From assembly GCA_018402255.1 (NCBI GenBank), contig JAGYIS010000008.1, forward strand, positions 620,001 to 684,000: DNA of 64,000 nt. Reading direction: 5' to 3'. Source of the DNA: Marinobacter sp. (GTDB taxonomy: Bacteria; Pseudomonadota; Gammaproteobacteria; Pseudomonadales; Oleiphilaceae). A program made the translations under genes and the position numbers. Position 1 is the first letter of the stretch. Each line of letters begins with the position of its first letter. The notes beneath the pieces are model-generated. The model was given only the letters and a program-made list of their open reading frames with translations. It made no database searches and had not been told where the DNA came from. Below are positions 17,944 through 27,792 of the stretch, piece after piece.

Positions 17944-20585
17944 TGAATATCGTCCAGCATGGTACAGAGGTCCTGTTGCAGGGCCTGGCACACGCTCGGG
18001 TCGCGCAGCGGTTCGCCGTGTTCATCGGTAATAAAGAACACGTCTTCTACCCGCTCGCCGAGGGTGGCGATCTTGGCGTTGGTCAGCCGCACCCGGTGTT
18101 CCAGTAACACCTGGCCAATTCGTGCCAGCAGCCCCGGGCGGTCCGGTGTGATGACTTCCATCACGGTGCGTTGATTGATGGTGTCGTTTGAGAAGGTCAC
18201 TTCGGTCGGGAAGGCGAAGTGCTTCAATTGCCTGGGGGTGCGCCGGTGGATGATGTCTGGGTAATCCTCCGGGTCGTCCAGCTCTTCGATCAGGCGTTTA
18301 CGAGTCCGCTCTTTGCGGGCCGGATCGACACCCAGCGGCTGGCCTTGTTCGTCCAGCACCACATAGGAGCTGATGGAGTAGGGGCCTTCGCTGCTGTTGA
18401 TGCGGGCGTCGACGATGTTCAGGTTGAGTTGCTCCAGTACCGCGGTGGTGGCGGCAAACAGCGCGACCCGGTCCTTCATGTAGATGATGATCTGGGAGTA
18501 GCCATCGGTCGGCCCGCCCCGGGTGTCGCGAATCAGTACCAATGGATCGGGATTGTCGCCGTGGCGGATAATGGCGGCTGTTTGCCAGGCGATGTCGACG
18601 GTGGAATCCTGCAAAAAGTAGTCATCGTCCACGGTGTCCCAGATGTCGTCGATCTGTTCGTTGGTCATGTTCTGGGCGTGCAGAATGCCGCGGGCCTCTT
18701 CGCGTGTGGCGTCAATCCAGGCCTGGCGATCAACCGGAGTGTCTGTGCCCCGGCGCAGGGCGCGTTTGGTCTCTATGTACAGCTGGCGCAACAGCGACGC
18801 TCGCCAGGTGTTCCAGAGCTTCGGATTGGTGGCGCTGATGTCACAAACCGTCAGGATGTAAAGATAGTCCAGGTGCGCCTGGCTCGGTATGGCGCGGGCG
18901 AAAGCCTGGATAATGTCGGGGTCTGAGATGTCTTTGCGCTGGGCGGTCATGGACATCAGCAAATGGTTTTCCACCATCCATGACACCAGCTGGGTGTCGC
19001 GTTCGCTCAGATGATGGCGCTCACAAAAGGCTTCGGCATCAACTGCCCCCAGTTCCGAGTGATCGCCGCCCCGGCCTTTGGCAATGTCGTGGTACAGGCC
19101 GGCGATAAACAGCGTTTCCAGCTTGGGCAGGCGGTGAATCAGCCGTGAGGCTAAAGGGTATTCTTTGCGCACGTCTGTGCTGTTGAGCCGCACCATGTTG
19201 CGGATAACCCGCATGGTGTGGGCATCGACGGTATAGATGTGAAACAGGTCGTGCTGCATCTGGCCGATGATCTGGCCGAATTCGGGCAGATAGCGGCCCA
19301 GCACGTTGTATTTCTTCATCGCCGACAGCGTCTGGTCGAGCGCATGTGGAGTGCGCATCAGCTCCATAAACAGTGTGGTGACGGCCAGATCGGAACGGAA
19401 GGCGTCGTCAATCAGGTGTCGGTGCGCCCGCAGCGATCGGATGGTGGTTGCCCGAATGCCTTTGATCTCGGAATGCTGGGCCATCAGTACAAAGATTTCC
19501 ATGATGGCGTAAGGAGCGTAGGCGAAAACCTGATTGTTGATGGCTTCTATATACAGGTTGCGAACCTGAAAGCGCTTGTTCAATGGGCGGATTTCGTCTT
19601 CGCTGCCGCCTCCGATGATGGCTTCATCGTAAAACTGCAGGATAACGTCGGCCAGCTCGGCCAGTGCCAGCACCGTGCGGTAATAGGACTGCATCATCAG
19701 TTCTACGCCGAGCCGTTTGCCTTCGTCTTTGTATCCGAGCATTTCAGCCAGTGCCCGCTGATGATCAAACAGCAGTCGGTTTTCATTGCGGTCGGCGAGT
19801 AATTGGAGGCCGTAGCGCAACTGCCAAAGGAAGGACTCGCCTTGATGCAGAATCTGGTGTTCTTCCTCGGTCAGAATGCTGAACCGGGTCAGGTCGGTGG
19901 TGTTCTGCAGCCCGAAGTGGCGCTTGGTGATCCAGCCAATGGTCTGGATGTCACGAAGGGCGCCGGGCGAACCTTTCACGTTGGGTTCCAGGTTGTATTC
20001 GGTGTCGCCGTACTTCTGGTGCCGCCGTTGCTGTTCCTCCCGCTTGGCCAGGAAGTAGTCGCGATCGGAACTGACGTCATCCGAGTAGGCCCTGTTGCTG
20101 AGTTCGGTGCGCAAACAGTCCGGCCCGACAATGGTTCGGGTTTCCAGCAGGTTGGTCAGGATGGTGATGTCCTGACGGGCGGAGTCCACGCATTCTTCAA
20201 TGCTGCGCACGCTGTGACCGATATCCAGCTTGAGATCCCACAGTAGAGTAACGAAGGCGCCCAGGTCGTCTTGCCAGCCTTCTTCGATACCGTTGCGGGT
20301 CAGGATTAGCAGGTCAATGTCGGAGTGAGGGTGTAGCTCGCTCCGGCCATAGCCGCCGACGGCTATCAGCGCGATATCGGGCGAACGGGAGAGCGGGTAC
20401 CGGTTCCAGATCAGTCGCAGCACCTTGTCAACGGTGTTGGCTCTGGCGTGCACCAGAGCCCTGACATCAGCACCTTGGCGAAACGCTTCGGCGTCTGCGT
20501 CGTAGCTTGCCCGTAACAGTTCGCGGGCGGCAAATACCGGTGAGGTGTCGCTACTGATGCGGGATTCCAGCTCGCTCCGATCCAC
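17940..20585 (-). CDS. glnD: PII uridylyltransferase / uridylyl-removing enzyme
   Basis: The primary nitrogen sensor, which uridylylates and deuridylylates PII proteins in response to glutamine. The protein has 881 residues. The nucleotidyltransferase motif GGYGRSELHPHSDIDL (about 77-92, with Asp89 and Asp91) is intact. The HD domain has HDIAKGRGGDHSELG near residue 500, and two ACT domains fill the C-terminus (TVMEVITPDRPGLLARIG in the second). The start is GTG, directly after the map TAA, with GAAGAG about ten bases upstream inside map. All active-site motifs look functional. Confidence 0.96.
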   Translation of the reverse strand: MDRSELESRISSDTSPVFAARELLRASYDADAEAFRQGADVRALVHARANTVDKVLRLIWNRYPLSRSPDIALIAVGGYGRSELHPHSDIDLLILTRNGIEEGWQDDLGAFVTLLWDLKLDIGHSVRSIEECVDSARQDITILTNLLETRTIVGPDCLRTELSNRAYSDDVSSDRDYFLAKREEQQRRHQKYGDTEYNLEPNVKGSPGALRDIQTIGWITKRHFGLQNTTDLTRFSILTEEEHQILHQGESFLWQLRYGLQLLADRNENRLLFDHQRALAEMLGYKDEGKRLGVELMMQSYYRTVLALAELADVILQFYDEAIIGGGSEDEIRPLNKRFQVRNLYIEAINNQVFAYAPYAIMEIFVLMAQHSEIKGIRATTIRSLRAHRHLIDDAFRSDLAVTTLFMELMRTPHALDQTLSAMKKYNVLGRYLPEFGQIIGQMQHDLFHIYTVDAHTMRVIRNMVRLNSTDVRKEYPLASRLIHRLPKLETLFIAGLYHDIAKGRGGDHSELGAVDAEAFCERHHLSERDTQLVSWMVENHLLMSMTAQRKDISDPDIIQAFARAIPSQAHLDYLYILTVCDISATNPKLWNTWRASLLRQLYIETKRALRRGTDTPVDRQAWIDATREEARGILHAQNMTNEQIDDIWDTVDDDYFLQDSTVDIAWQTAAIIRHGDNPDPLVLIRDTRGGPTDGYSQIIIYMKDRVALFAATTAVLEQLNLNIVDARINSSEGPYSISSYVVLDEQGQPLGVDPARKERTRKRLIEELDDPEDYPDIIHRRTPRQLKHFAFPTEVTFSNDTINQRTVMEVITPDRPGLLARIGQVLLEHRVRLTNAKIATLGERVEDVFFITDEHGEPLRDPSVCQALQQDLCTMLDDIQ

Positions 20586-21356
20586 TTAGAACGACTCTTC
20601 AGAACGTTTGGTCAGTACTTCAAAGCCGTCTGCCGTCACCAGAATGGTGTGTTCCCATTGCGCTGAGAGCTTGTGGTCCTTGGTGACCACCGTCCAGTCG
20701 TCTGGCAGCAGCTTGGTCAGGTATTTGCCCTGGTTGATCATAGGCTCAATGGTGAAGGTCATGCCCTCTTGCAGCTCCATGCCAGTGCCGGGCTTGCCGT
20801 AGTGCATCACCTGCGGTTCCTCGTGAAAAACCTTGCCAATGCCGTGGCCACAATAATCCCTCACTACTGAATAACGATGTTTTTCAGCATGTTGCTGGAT
20901 AACGTGGCCGATGTCGCCCAGGCGGGTGCCGGGCTTGACCAGTTCGATGCCTTTATATAGGCATTCCTGGGTAATCTGGATCAGCCGTTCGGTGCCTGGC
21001 TTGGGTTTGCCGACAATCCACATTTTGCTGGTGTCGCCATGGTATTCATCCTTGATAACGGTGACGTCGATATTGATGATGTCGCCATCCTTCAAGACTT
21101 TCTTGTCTGAAGGGATGCCGTGGCAGATTACATGGTTGACAGAAGTGCAGACCGACTTCGGAAATCCTTTGTAGTTGAGGGGCGCAGGGATCGCCTTCTG
21201 CACATTAACAATGTAGTCGTGGCAGATGCTGTTGAGCTCTTCGGTGGTGACGCCGGGCTTGACGTGCTCGCCGATCATTTCCAGAACTTCGGCGGCCAGG
21301 CGGCCAGCTACGCGCATCTTTTCGATTTCTTCGGGGGTTTTGATAGATACCTGCAT
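20586..21356 (-). CDS. map: Methionine aminopeptidase, type I
   Basis: Removes the initiator methionine from new proteins. The 256-residue protein is type Ia, without an N-terminal extension. The five metal ligands lie in NIDVTVIKDEYHGDTSKMW, DYCGHGIGKVFHEEP, FTIEPMI and QWEHTILV. AGGAAG precedes the ATG. It heads the minus-strand operon leading into glnD and the dap genes, behind a predicted promoter at 21388-21416, and is divergent from rpsB. The map/rpsB head-to-head arrangement is conserved in gammaproteobacteria. Confidence 0.97.
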   Translation of the reverse strand: MQVSIKTPEEIEKMRVAGRLAAEVLEMIGEHVKPGVTTEELNSICHDYIVNVQKAIPAPLNYKGFPKSVCTSVNHVICHGIPSDKKVLKDGDIINIDVTVIKDEYHGDTSKMWIVGKPKPGTERLIQITQECLYKGIELVKPGTRLGDIGHVIQQHAEKHRYSVVRDYCGHGIGKVFHEEPQVMHYGKPGTGMELQEGMTFTIEPMINQGKYLTKLLPDDWTVVTKDHKLSAQWEHTILVTADGFEVLTKRSEESF

Positions 21357-21387
21357 CGGGCTTCCTGTTGATTTGCATCAAACCGGC

Positions 21388-21416
21388 ATTTTAAGGGTCG
21401 GAGGGTTCCGGTACAA
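21388..21416 (-). promoter_or_regulatory. Predicted sigma-70 promoter of map
   Basis: On the minus strand TTGTAC, a 17-base spacer and TAAAAT give a good sigma-70 promoter. Transcription would begin about 25 bases before the map ATG. No experimental evidence. Confidence 0.6.
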
Positions 21417-21444
21417 GGAAGTGCGCAGGTAAAAGTAATGGCGT

Positions 21445-21468
21445 TTTGCCGAGGCTTTATGGTATAAA
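21445..21468 (+). promoter_or_regulatory. Predicted extended -10 promoter of rpsB
   Basis: TGGTATAAA (TGn plus TATAAA, hexamer at 21463-21468) is an extended -10 element, with only a weak T-rich -35 region upstream. The GC-rich start region CGCGCCCGC that follows is typical of growth-rate and ppGpp-controlled ribosomal promoters. The start of transcription would be near 21475. Confidence 0.5.
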
Positions 21469-21471
21469 CGC

Positions 21472-21606
21472 GCCCGCTGGAAACGAATCCAGCAAATTCA
21501 CACACGTGTCAGCACGTTGTCCCAGGGTGCCGGCTCCTGCTTTAAAGGAGGCTGGTTGGGTCAATCGGACGCGTGGAGGCCTAACCCGAAGCTAAAAGGT
21601 AAATAT
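21472..21606 (+). ncRNA. S2 (rpsB) autoregulatory leader, t44-like
   Basis: The untranslated leader of rpsB. The segments GGCTGGTTGGGTCAATCGGA and CGCGTGGAGGCCTAACCC, close before the start codon, match my memory of the conserved gammaproteobacterial S2 leader (Rfam t44/S2 leader). In E. coli, S2 protein represses rpsB-tsf through this leader. The complementary pair GGTTGGG / CCTAACC forms the base of the conserved stem. The upstream hairpin around CCAGGGTGCCGG is the other element. Confidence 0.75.
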
Positions 21607-21607
21607 C

Positions 21608-22357
21608 ATGGCTCAGGTAAATATGCGTGACCTGCTCAAAGCAGGTGCTCACTTCGGTCACCAGACTCGTTACTGGAACCCGAAAATGTCGAAGTTCATC
21701 TTCGGCGCCCGTAACAAGATTCACATCATCAACCTTGAACAGACTGTTCCTGCGATGAACGAAGCGCTGAATGTGATTCAGCAGCTGGCAGGCAACAAGA
21801 ACAAGATCCTGTTCGTTGGCACCAAGCGTGCCGCGTCCAAGATCATCAAGGAAGAAGCTCAGCGCTCCAATCAGCCGTACGTTAACCACCGCTGGTTGGG
21901 TGGCATGCTGACCAACTACAAGACCATCCGTCAGTCGATCCGTCGCTACCGCGATCTGGAAGCCCAGAGCCAGGACGGTACCTTTGACAAGCTGACCAAG
22001 AAAGAAGCTCTTGAGCGCACCCGCGAGATGGATAAGCTTGAGCGTTCCATCGGCGGTATCAAGGATATGGGCGGCCTGCCCGATGCACTGTTCGTGATCG
22101 ACGTAGATCACGAGCGCATCGCTATTAAAGAAGCGAACAAGCTGGGCATCCCCGTTATCGGTGTGGTTGATACCAACAGCGATCCCGACGGCGTTGACTA
22201 CGTGATCCCGGGTAACGATGACGCCATCCGCGCCATCCAGATCTACGTTCAGGCCGTTGCCGACACCTGCCTGGAAGCTGCCCAGTCTTCTGGCGGTGCT
22301 GACGAGTTTGTCGAAGTCAGCGAAGATGCTGCAGGCACTGCTCCGGCTGCTGAGTAA
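21608..22357 (+). CDS. rpsB: 30S ribosomal protein S2
   Basis: A small-subunit protein of 249 residues, needed to bring S1 to the ribosome. It begins [20 protein letters not shown] and contains [19 protein letters not shown] and [19 protein letters not shown], all highly conserved in S2. AAAAGGT supplies the ribosome-binding site. First gene of the rpsB-tsf unit, controlled by the leader upstream and followed by an intergenic hairpin before tsf. Confidence 0.99.
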   Translation: MAQVNMRDLLKAGAHFGHQTRYWNPKMSKFIFGARNKIHIINLEQTVPAMNEALNVIQQLAGNKNKILFVGTKRAASKIIKEEAQRSNQPYVNHRWLGGMLTNYKTIRQSIRRYRDLEAQSQDGTFDKLTKKEALERTREMDKLERSIGGIKDMGGLPDALFVIDVDHERIAIKEANKLGIPVIGVVDTNSDPDGVDYVIPGNDDAIRAIQIYVQAVADTCLEAAQSSGGADEFVEVSEDAAGTAPAAE

Positions 22358-22384
22358 CACTCGAACTGATGGTTTGAGTTGTAA

Positions 22385-22413
22385 GGTATGCCCGCTTGTT
22401 ATCCGGGCATACC
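22385..22413 (+). terminator. rpsB-tsf intergenic hairpin (partial terminator/attenuator)
   Basis: A perfect 10-bp stem GGTATGCCCG / CGGGCATACC with a nine-base loop, but no T-run after it. Such a hairpin can slow or partly stop transcription, or protect the rpsB message end, so that S2 and EF-Ts are made at different levels. Its effect is inferred. Confidence 0.6.
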
Positions 22414-22450
22414 TCCCTACCGAATTCGGAAACGATTAAGAGGATTGAAC

Positions 22451-23320
22451 ATGGCTGCAATTACCGCTGCAATGGTCAAAGAGCTGCGTGAGCGTACCGG
22501 CCTTGGCATGATGGAGTGCAAGAAAGCTCTGGTTGAAGCCGAAGGCAGTGTTGATGCTGCAATCGAAGAGCTGCGCAAGTCTTCTGGCCTGAAAGCCGCC
22601 AAGAAAGCTGGCCGTACCGCCGCTGAAGGTGTGTCGCTGATCAAGATTTCTGACGACAACACCGTTGCCTACATTCTGGAAGTAAACTCTGAGACGGACT
22701 TTGTAGCCCGTGACGATAACTTCCTGAACTTTGCCAACGACGTGCTGGCCGTTGCCTTTGAAAAGGGCGAAACCGACGTTGCCACTCTGATGGCTGGCGA
22801 TCTGGAAGCCAAGCGTGAAGCGCTGGTCCAGAAGATTGGCGAAAACATCACGGTTCGTCGCATCGTGAAAGTGGAAGGCCCGGTTGTGGGTGGCTACGTT
22901 CACAGCACCAACAAGATCGCGTCTGTGGTTGCTCTGACCGCTGGTGATTCCGAGCTGGCCCGTGACATCGCCATGCACGCCGCCGCCGTTAACCCGCGCG
23001 TTGGTAAGCCTGAAGAGATGCCTCAGGAAGAGCTCGAAAAAGAGAAGGACATCATCAAGGCTCAGCCGGATATGGAAGGCAAGCCTGCCGAAATCATCGA
23101 GAAGATGATGGGTGGCCGCATCAAGAAGTTCCTGGCTGAAAACAGCCTGGTTGAACAGCCTTTCGTCAAGAACCCTGACCAGAAAGTGGGTGATCTGATC
23201 AAGGCCGCCGGTGGCGAGCTGGTTGGCTTCATTCGCCTGGAAGTGGGTGAGGGCATCGAAAGAGAAGAAGTGGACTTTGCTGCTGAGGTGGCTGCGGCCG
23301 CTGGCACAGGCAAGGCCTGA
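22451..23320 (+). CDS. tsf: Translation elongation factor Ts
   Basis: The guanine nucleotide exchange factor for EF-Tu; 289 residues. The N-terminal UBA-like domain is clear ([20 protein letters not shown], then [10 protein letters not shown]), and the exchange motif [12 protein letters not shown], which inserts next to the EF-Tu nucleotide, is intact near residue 80. The true start is ATG 22451 behind AAGAGGA; the frame is open further upstream through the intergenic hairpin but is not coding there. Confidence 0.98.
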   Translation: MAAITAAMVKELRERTGLGMMECKKALVEAEGSVDAAIEELRKSSGLKAAKKAGRTAAEGVSLIKISDDNTVAYILEVNSETDFVARDDNFLNFANDVLAVAFEKGETDVATLMAGDLEAKREALVQKIGENITVRRIVKVEGPVVGGYVHSTNKIASVVALTAGDSELARDIAMHAAAVNPRVGKPEEMPQEELEKEKDIIKAQPDMEGKPAEIIEKMMGGRIKKFLAENSLVEQPFVKNPDQKVGDLIKAAGGELVGFIRLEVGEGIEREEVDFAAEVAAAAGTGKA

Positions 23321-23331
23321 TCTTCTTCTGA

Positions 23332-23356
23332 GTGCTGTCGCGCAAGGTGACAGCAC
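23332..23356 (+). terminator. Hairpin after tsf
   Basis: The stem GTGCTGTC / GACAGCAC with a nine-base loop follows the tsf stop by 11 bases. It has no T-run, so it is more likely a processing or stability element than a full terminator. It is the first of several hairpins in the 182-base tsf-pyrH gap. Confidence 0.4.
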
Positions 23357-23401
23357 GACCTGAGTCTGCCACGTCTGCCGGATCATTCCGGCTTTCGTGG
23401 C

Positions 23402-23454
23402 GGGCTTGTATCTGAGATACCCCTTTTTTATGAGGAGTATGTCAGATACAAGCC
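23402..23454 (+). promoter_or_regulatory. Alternative-hairpin (attenuator-like) element before pyrH
   Basis: Two mutually exclusive structures share one strand. A short hairpin GTATC-TGA-GATAC, flanked by GGG/CCC, is followed by TTTTTT and looks like a terminator. A longer perfect 13-bp stem pairs GGCTTGTATCTGA (23403-23415) with TCAGATACAAGCC (23442-23454) and would disrupt it. This is the shape of an attenuator controlling read-through into pyrH. The trigger is unknown. A tiny frame starting ATGAGGAGTATG crosses the right arm and might act as a leader peptide. Confidence 0.45.
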
Positions 23455-23502
23455 TGCAACGGGTTTTACGCCGGATAGCCAACAGACGAAAAGGGGATCA
23501 TC

Positions 23503-24231
23503 ATGCCGACATCTTCAAAAAACCAGCCCAGATACAAGCGCGTTTTGCTGAAACTCAGTGGCGAAGCCCTGATGGGAGACCTTGGTTTCGGTATTGATCC
23601 CAAAGTTCTTGACCGCATGGCATTGGAAATCGGTGCCCTGGTGGGTATTGGCGTTCAGGTTGGACTGGTCGTTGGTGGTGGCAACCTGTTTCGCGGTGCA
23701 GCCCTGAGCGCGGCTGGCCTTGATCGGGTAACCGGCGACCACATGGGCATGTTGGCAACCGTGATGAATGGCCTGGCAATGCGCGATGCCCTCGAACGCT
23801 CCAATATTCGCACCCGTGTGATGTCTGCTATCCCGATGAGTGGCATTGTGGAGCATTACGATCGCCGGCGTGCGGTGCGCGATCTCAAGGAAGGCGATGT
23901 GGTGATCTTCAGTGCCGGCACCGGCAATCCGTTTTTCACGACAGATTCCGCAGCCTGCCTGCGCGGTATTGAAATCGAGGCTGATGCGGTACTGAAGGCA
24001 ACGAAAGTGGATGGCGTATACAATGCAGATCCCCATCTTGATCCGACCGCGGTAAAATACGATTACCTGACCTACGATGAGGTTCTGGACAAGAAACTGG
24101 GCGTGATGGACCTGACGGCTATTTGTCTGGCCCGTGACCATGGTATGCCGCTGCGGGTGTTCAACATGACCCAGCCTGGTGTTCTGACTCGCATCGTCAC
24201 CGGCGAGAAAGAAGGCACATTGATTGAATAA
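23503..24231 (+). CDS. pyrH: UMP kinase
   Basis: Phosphorylates UMP to UDP in pyrimidine synthesis; a hexameric amino-acid-kinase-fold enzyme of 242 residues, allosterically activated by GTP and inhibited by UTP. Landmarks are [11 protein letters not shown] at the N-terminus, [10 protein letters not shown], and [27 protein letters not shown] precedes the ATG. Expression may depend on the structured region between tsf and pyrH. Confidence 0.98.
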   Translation: MPTSSKNQPRYKRVLLKLSGEALMGDLGFGIDPKVLDRMALEIGALVGIGVQVGLVVGGGNLFRGAALSAAGLDRVTGDHMGMLATVMNGLAMRDALERSNIRTRVMSAIPMSGIVEHYDRRRAVRDLKEGDVVIFSAGTGNPFFTTDSAACLRGIEIEADAVLKATKVDGVYNADPHLDPTAVKYDYLTYDEVLDKKLGVMDLTAICLARDHGMPLRVFNMTQPGVLTRIVTGEKEGTLIE

Positions 24232-24295
24232 TGCTTGCCGGCCCGTTGGCCGGCGACTTCGATAGAATCAGACGAACGAATTTGAGGATGCTGAC

Positions 24296-24853
24296 GTGAT
24301 TGACGACATCAAAGCAGATGCCGAGAAGAAAATGAAAAAGAGCCTGGAAGCTCTGCACTCGGCTTTCAACAAGATCCGTACCGGCCGTGCTCACCCGTCC
24401 ATTCTGGACAGCGTGATGGTGAACTACTACGGTCAGGAAACGCCGCTGAAGCAGATTGCCAGCGTGAACGTTGAAGATAACCGCACCCTGATGATTGCGC
24501 CCTGGGAAAAGAACCTGGTGCCAACCATCGAGAAGGCCATCATGATGTCCGATCTGGGGCTGAATCCATCTACCAACGGCGACATCATTCGCGTTCCGAT
24601 GCCCATGCTGACCGAGGAAACCCGGAAGGAAATGGTCAAGCAGGCGAAGGCAGATGCCGAACATGGACGTGTGTCTGTCCGCAATGCCCGTCGTGATGCC
24701 AACAGCATGCTCAAAGATCTGCTGAAAGAGAAAGACATCAGTGAAGATGACGAGCGCCGGGGCGAAGAAGAAGTCCAGAAGCTGACTGACAAGTACATCG
24801 CTGAAGTCGACAAGATGTTGAAGGCGAAGGAAGAGGATCTCATGGCGGTCTGA
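24296..24853 (+). CDS. frr: Ribosome recycling factor
   Basis: Splits the post-termination ribosome together with EF-G. The 185-residue protein shows the tRNA-mimic features: [17 protein letters not shown], then [20 protein letters not shown] and a C-terminal coiled coil. The start is GTG 24296 with GAGGA eight bases upstream. It lies 64 bases after pyrH in the conserved order tsf-pyrH-frr. Confidence 0.98.
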   Translation: MIDDIKADAEKKMKKSLEALHSAFNKIRTGRAHPSILDSVMVNYYGQETPLKQIASVNVEDNRTLMIAPWEKNLVPTIEKAIMMSDLGLNPSTNGDIIRVPMPMLTEETRKEMVKQAKADAEHGRVSVRNARRDANSMLKDLLKEKDISEDDERRGEEEVQKLTDKYIAEVDKMLKAKEEDLMAV

Positions 24854-24918
24854 TCGCCAGGGCTATTCAGTGCAAAGCAAGCGGCGGTGATTGAATACAC
24901 CGCCGCACAGAGGATTTC

Positions 24919-25689
24919 ATGACGGTACAAGTAACCGCAGAAATTCCGGAGGTAGCGGATAGCTGCCCCCGGCATGTGGCCATTATCATGGATGGCAACA
25001 ATCGGTGGGCAAAGGCGCACCGGCTCAAGGGAGTTGCAGGCCATAAAGCGGGCGTGAATGCGGTCAAGGCCGTCGTGGAAACCTGCGCCAGGGAAGGTGT
25101 GCAAGTGTTGACGCTTTTCGCCTTTTCAAGCGAGAACTGGCGTCGGCCCAAGGATGAAGTTTCAGCCTTGATGAGGCTGTTCCTGATTGCCCTGGAGCGC
25201 GAAGTCAGAAAGCTCCACCGCAACAATATCCGCCTCAGAATCATCGGAGACCGCTCCGCATTCAATGCTGTCCTGCAAGAGCATATGGAGAAAGCCGAGG
25301 CGTTAACCCGTGATAATACCGCCATGACGCTGGTGATTGCCGCCAATTACGGTGGCCACTGGGATATTACTCAGGCAACTCGCCAGGTTGCCCAGCAAGT
25401 GCAGGCCGGAGTGCTGCAGCCGTCGGATATAACGGATGACTTGATTCAGCAGCATCTGAGCATTGGTGACCTGCCGATGCCTGATCTTTTGATCCGGACG
25501 GCCGGAGAGCAGCGCATCAGTAATTTCCTGTTATGGCACCTGGCGTACACCGAGTTCTACTTTTCGAGCGTATTCTGGCCGGATTTCAAGGCCGAGGAAA
25601 TGCGTAAGGCATTGGAAGCCTACAGCCGCCGGCAGCGTCGTTTCGGTCAGACCGATGACCAGATTGCGGCCCGAGCTTCACAACAATAA
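24919..25689 (+). CDS. uppS: Undecaprenyl diphosphate synthase (cis-prenyltransferase)
   Basis: Makes the C55 lipid carrier for peptidoglycan and O-antigen by adding eight isopentenyl units to farnesyl diphosphate. The 256-residue protein shows the catalytic Asp25 in MDGNNRWAK, FAFSSENWRRP, and the C-terminal DLLIRTAGEQRISNFLLWH. AGAGGA lies before the ATG. It opens the lipid-synthesis part of the operon, 65 bases after frr. Confidence 0.97.
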   Translation: MTVQVTAEIPEVADSCPRHVAIIMDGNNRWAKAHRLKGVAGHKAGVNAVKAVVETCAREGVQVLTLFAFSSENWRRPKDEVSALMRLFLIALEREVRKLHRNNIRLRIIGDRSAFNAVLQEHMEKAEALTRDNTAMTLVIAANYGGHWDITQATRQVAQQVQAGVLQPSDITDDLIQQHLSIGDLPMPDLLIRTAGEQRISNFLLWHLAYTEFYFSSVFWPDFKAEEMRKALEAYSRRQRRFGQTDDQIAARASQQ

Positions 25690-25708
25690 CGATACAGCGA
25701 CTTATACC

Positions 25709-26554
25709 GTGTTAAAAACCCGCATCATTACAGCACTCATTCTTGCGCCGATCGCCATTGGCGGCATTTTTTTCCTGCCACCGCTGGGTTTCGCCCTGTT
25801 TACCGGCGCTATTATTGCGCTCGGGGCTTGGGAATGGGCAAACATGGCTGGCCTTGAACGGCAGCCAGCTCGCGTTGCCTATGCTTTGGCCGTTGCCGCA
25901 CTGCTCTATCTGATCTGGTTGTCGAAGTTGCCGGCGGTGCCGGTGCTGTGGCTTGCGGTGGTCTGGTGGTTAGCGTGTTTATGGCTGGTGCGCCGTTATC
26001 CGGCCGGGTCAGACGCCTGGGGTACGGTGCCGTTGCGGTCATTGATGGGGCTGTTTGTGTTGGTGCCGGCGTGGGTCGGTCTGAATCATTTGCGCACCGG
26101 CGAGCTCCAGTTCGGCGAGGTGGTTAATAACCTGATCGTGATCGTTTACATCTTCTTTGTGGTCTGGGTGGCGGATATCGGCGCGTACTTTGCTGGCCGC
26201 GCCTTCGGCAAAGCCAAGCTTGCCCCCAGAGTCAGCCCCGGGAAGTCCTGGGCAGGCGTTTGGGGCGGTCTTGTCGCGGTTGCAATGCTGGCGGTGGTTG
26301 CCAGTGTGCTTGCCGATGCCAGCCTGACTGAAACCCTGTTGTTGATTATTGCCAGCCTGGTGACGGGATTTGTGTCGGTGCTGGGGGATTTACTTGAAAG
26401 CATGCTTAAACGCTTCCGCGGTATTAAAGACAGCAGTCAGCTGTTGCCGGGTCATGGTGGCATTATGGATCGGGTTGACAGTCTCACTGCGGCTATCCCG
26501 GTGTTTGCCCTGATGATCACCCTGTTGGGTTGGTTGACCACCGGTCACTGGTAG
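25709..26554 (+). CDS. cdsA: Phosphatidate cytidylyltransferase
   Basis: Makes CDP-diacylglycerol from phosphatidate and CTP at the inner membrane. The protein has 281 residues with about eight membrane helices. The C-terminal CDS signature ([29 protein letters not shown], shortened here by its two halves [13 protein letters not shown] and [12 protein letters not shown]) is intact. I take GTG 25709 as the start since it gives the usual N-terminus [16 protein letters not shown]; an upstream ATG at 25655 would overlap uppS. The ribosome-binding site is weak, consistent with coupling to uppS. Confidence 0.95.
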   Translation: MLKTRIITALILAPIAIGGIFFLPPLGFALFTGAIIALGAWEWANMAGLERQPARVAYALAVAALLYLIWLSKLPAVPVLWLAVVWWLACLWLVRRYPAGSDAWGTVPLRSLMGLFVLVPAWVGLNHLRTGELQFGEVVNNLIVIVYIFFVVWVADIGAYFAGRAFGKAKLAPRVSPGKSWAGVWGGLVAVAMLAVVASVLADASLTETLLLIIASLVTGFVSVLGDLLESMLKRFRGIKDSSQLLPGHGGIMDRVDSLTAAIPVFALMITLLGWLTTGHW

Positions 26555-26556
26555 TT

Positions 26557-27741
26557 ATGACAATGCGCAGCATCACCATATTAGGCGCCACCGGCTCCAT
26601 AGGGCTCAGTACGCTGGACGTTATTCGCCGCCATCCGGGACGGTTTTCTGTGTATGCGCTTACCGCTGCCACTAAGGCGAGAGAACTGGCAGATTTGTGC
26701 CGGGAGTTTCGGCCAAAAGTGGCGGTCATGTCAGATGCCTCTGCCGCACAGGAACTCGCGGGCTTGTTGAGTGATTGCCCGGACATCCAGATTCTCGAAG
26801 GTGATCGGGGCTTGTCTGCGGTGGCGTCTGCCGGGGAAGCCTGCACGGTGATGGCGGCGATCGTTGGCGCGGCGGGACTGGCGCCGACTCTGGCTGCGGT
26901 TCGTGCCGGCAAGCGTGTGCTGCTCGCCAACAAAGAAGCTCTGGTGATGTCTGGTCGATTGTTCATGGACGCGGTATCGGATTCGGGGGCAGAGTTGTTG
27001 CCGATCGATTCCGAGCACAATGCGATCTTCCAGTGTATGCCCGCAGACAAAATTCGTGATCCGGCAGCTGCGGGTATTACCAGAATCCTGCTCACGGCCT
27101 CCGGTGGTCCCTTCAGGACGCTGGCCGCTGAGGAGCTGCGGGCAGTCACACCGGAGCAGGCGTGTGCGCACCCCAACTGGTCCATGGGCCAAAAGATATC
27201 GGTTGATTCTGCCACCCTCATGAACAAGGGGCTTGAGCTGATTGAGGCGTGCTGGCTGTTTAACACCACGCCGGACCGGGTGGAGGTTCATGTCCATCCA
27301 GAGAGCATTATTCATTCGATGGTCGAGTATGCGGATGGCTCGGTGTTGGCTCAGCTTGGTAGCCCCGACATGCGCACCCCCATTGCCAATGGCCTCGCCT
27401 GGCCAGAGCGGATTGAAGCGGGTGTGGCGCCCCTGGATCTGTTTGCGATCGGTAAATTCCATTTTGAACGACCGGATTTGCAGCGCTTCCCCTGTTTGCG
27501 GTTAGCTGCAGACGCGTTTGCCAGCGGCGGCACGGCACCGGCCGTGTTGAACGCGGCGAATGAGGAGGCTGTAGCGGCTTTTCTGGATGGCAGGCTGTGC
27601 TTTGCCGATATCCCCGTTATCATAGAGCGAACGCTGGCGGCCACGCCCGTCGTAACGGCAACCGATTTCGAGACCATCTTCGCGAAAGATGCCGAGGCAC
27701 GAGACTGTGCCAGGGAACAGATCAGACTGCTGGCTGTCTGA
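26557..27741 (+). CDS. dxr: 1-deoxy-D-xylulose 5-phosphate reductoisomerase
   Basis: Converts DXP to MEP with NADPH, the committed step of the non-mevalonate isoprenoid pathway that feeds UppS. The 394-residue protein has [16 protein letters not shown] for NADPH binding, [15 protein letters not shown] with metal-binding Asp and Glu, ASGGPF, and the substrate segment [21 protein letters not shown] chose ATG 26557, two bases after the cdsA stop; ATG 26563 is equally possible. Confidence 0.97.
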   Translation: MTMRSITILGATGSIGLSTLDVIRRHPGRFSVYALTAATKARELADLCREFRPKVAVMSDASAAQELAGLLSDCPDIQILEGDRGLSAVASAGEACTVMAAIVGAAGLAPTLAAVRAGKRVLLANKEALVMSGRLFMDAVSDSGAELLPIDSEHNAIFQCMPADKIRDPAAAGITRILLTASGGPFRTLAAEELRAVTPEQACAHPNWSMGQKISVDSATLMNKGLELIEACWLFNTTPDRVEVHVHPESIIHSMVEYADGSVLAQLGSPDMRTPIANGLAWPERIEAGVAPLDLFAIGKFHFERPDLQRFPCLRLAADAFASGGTAPAVLNAANEEAVAAFLDGRLCFADIPVIIERTLAATPVVTATDFETIFAKDAEARDCAREQIRLLAV

Positions 27742-27792
27742 ATCCGGCGGGAATTCAGTCATTTTGGCCTTTAGCCACAAACCGGAACATCT

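Noticed and set aside
22436..23482. A 348-codon open frame antisense to tsf
   Set aside because: It lies over a highly expressed, strongly conserved gene; the open frame follows from tsf codon bias and its product has no recognisable features.
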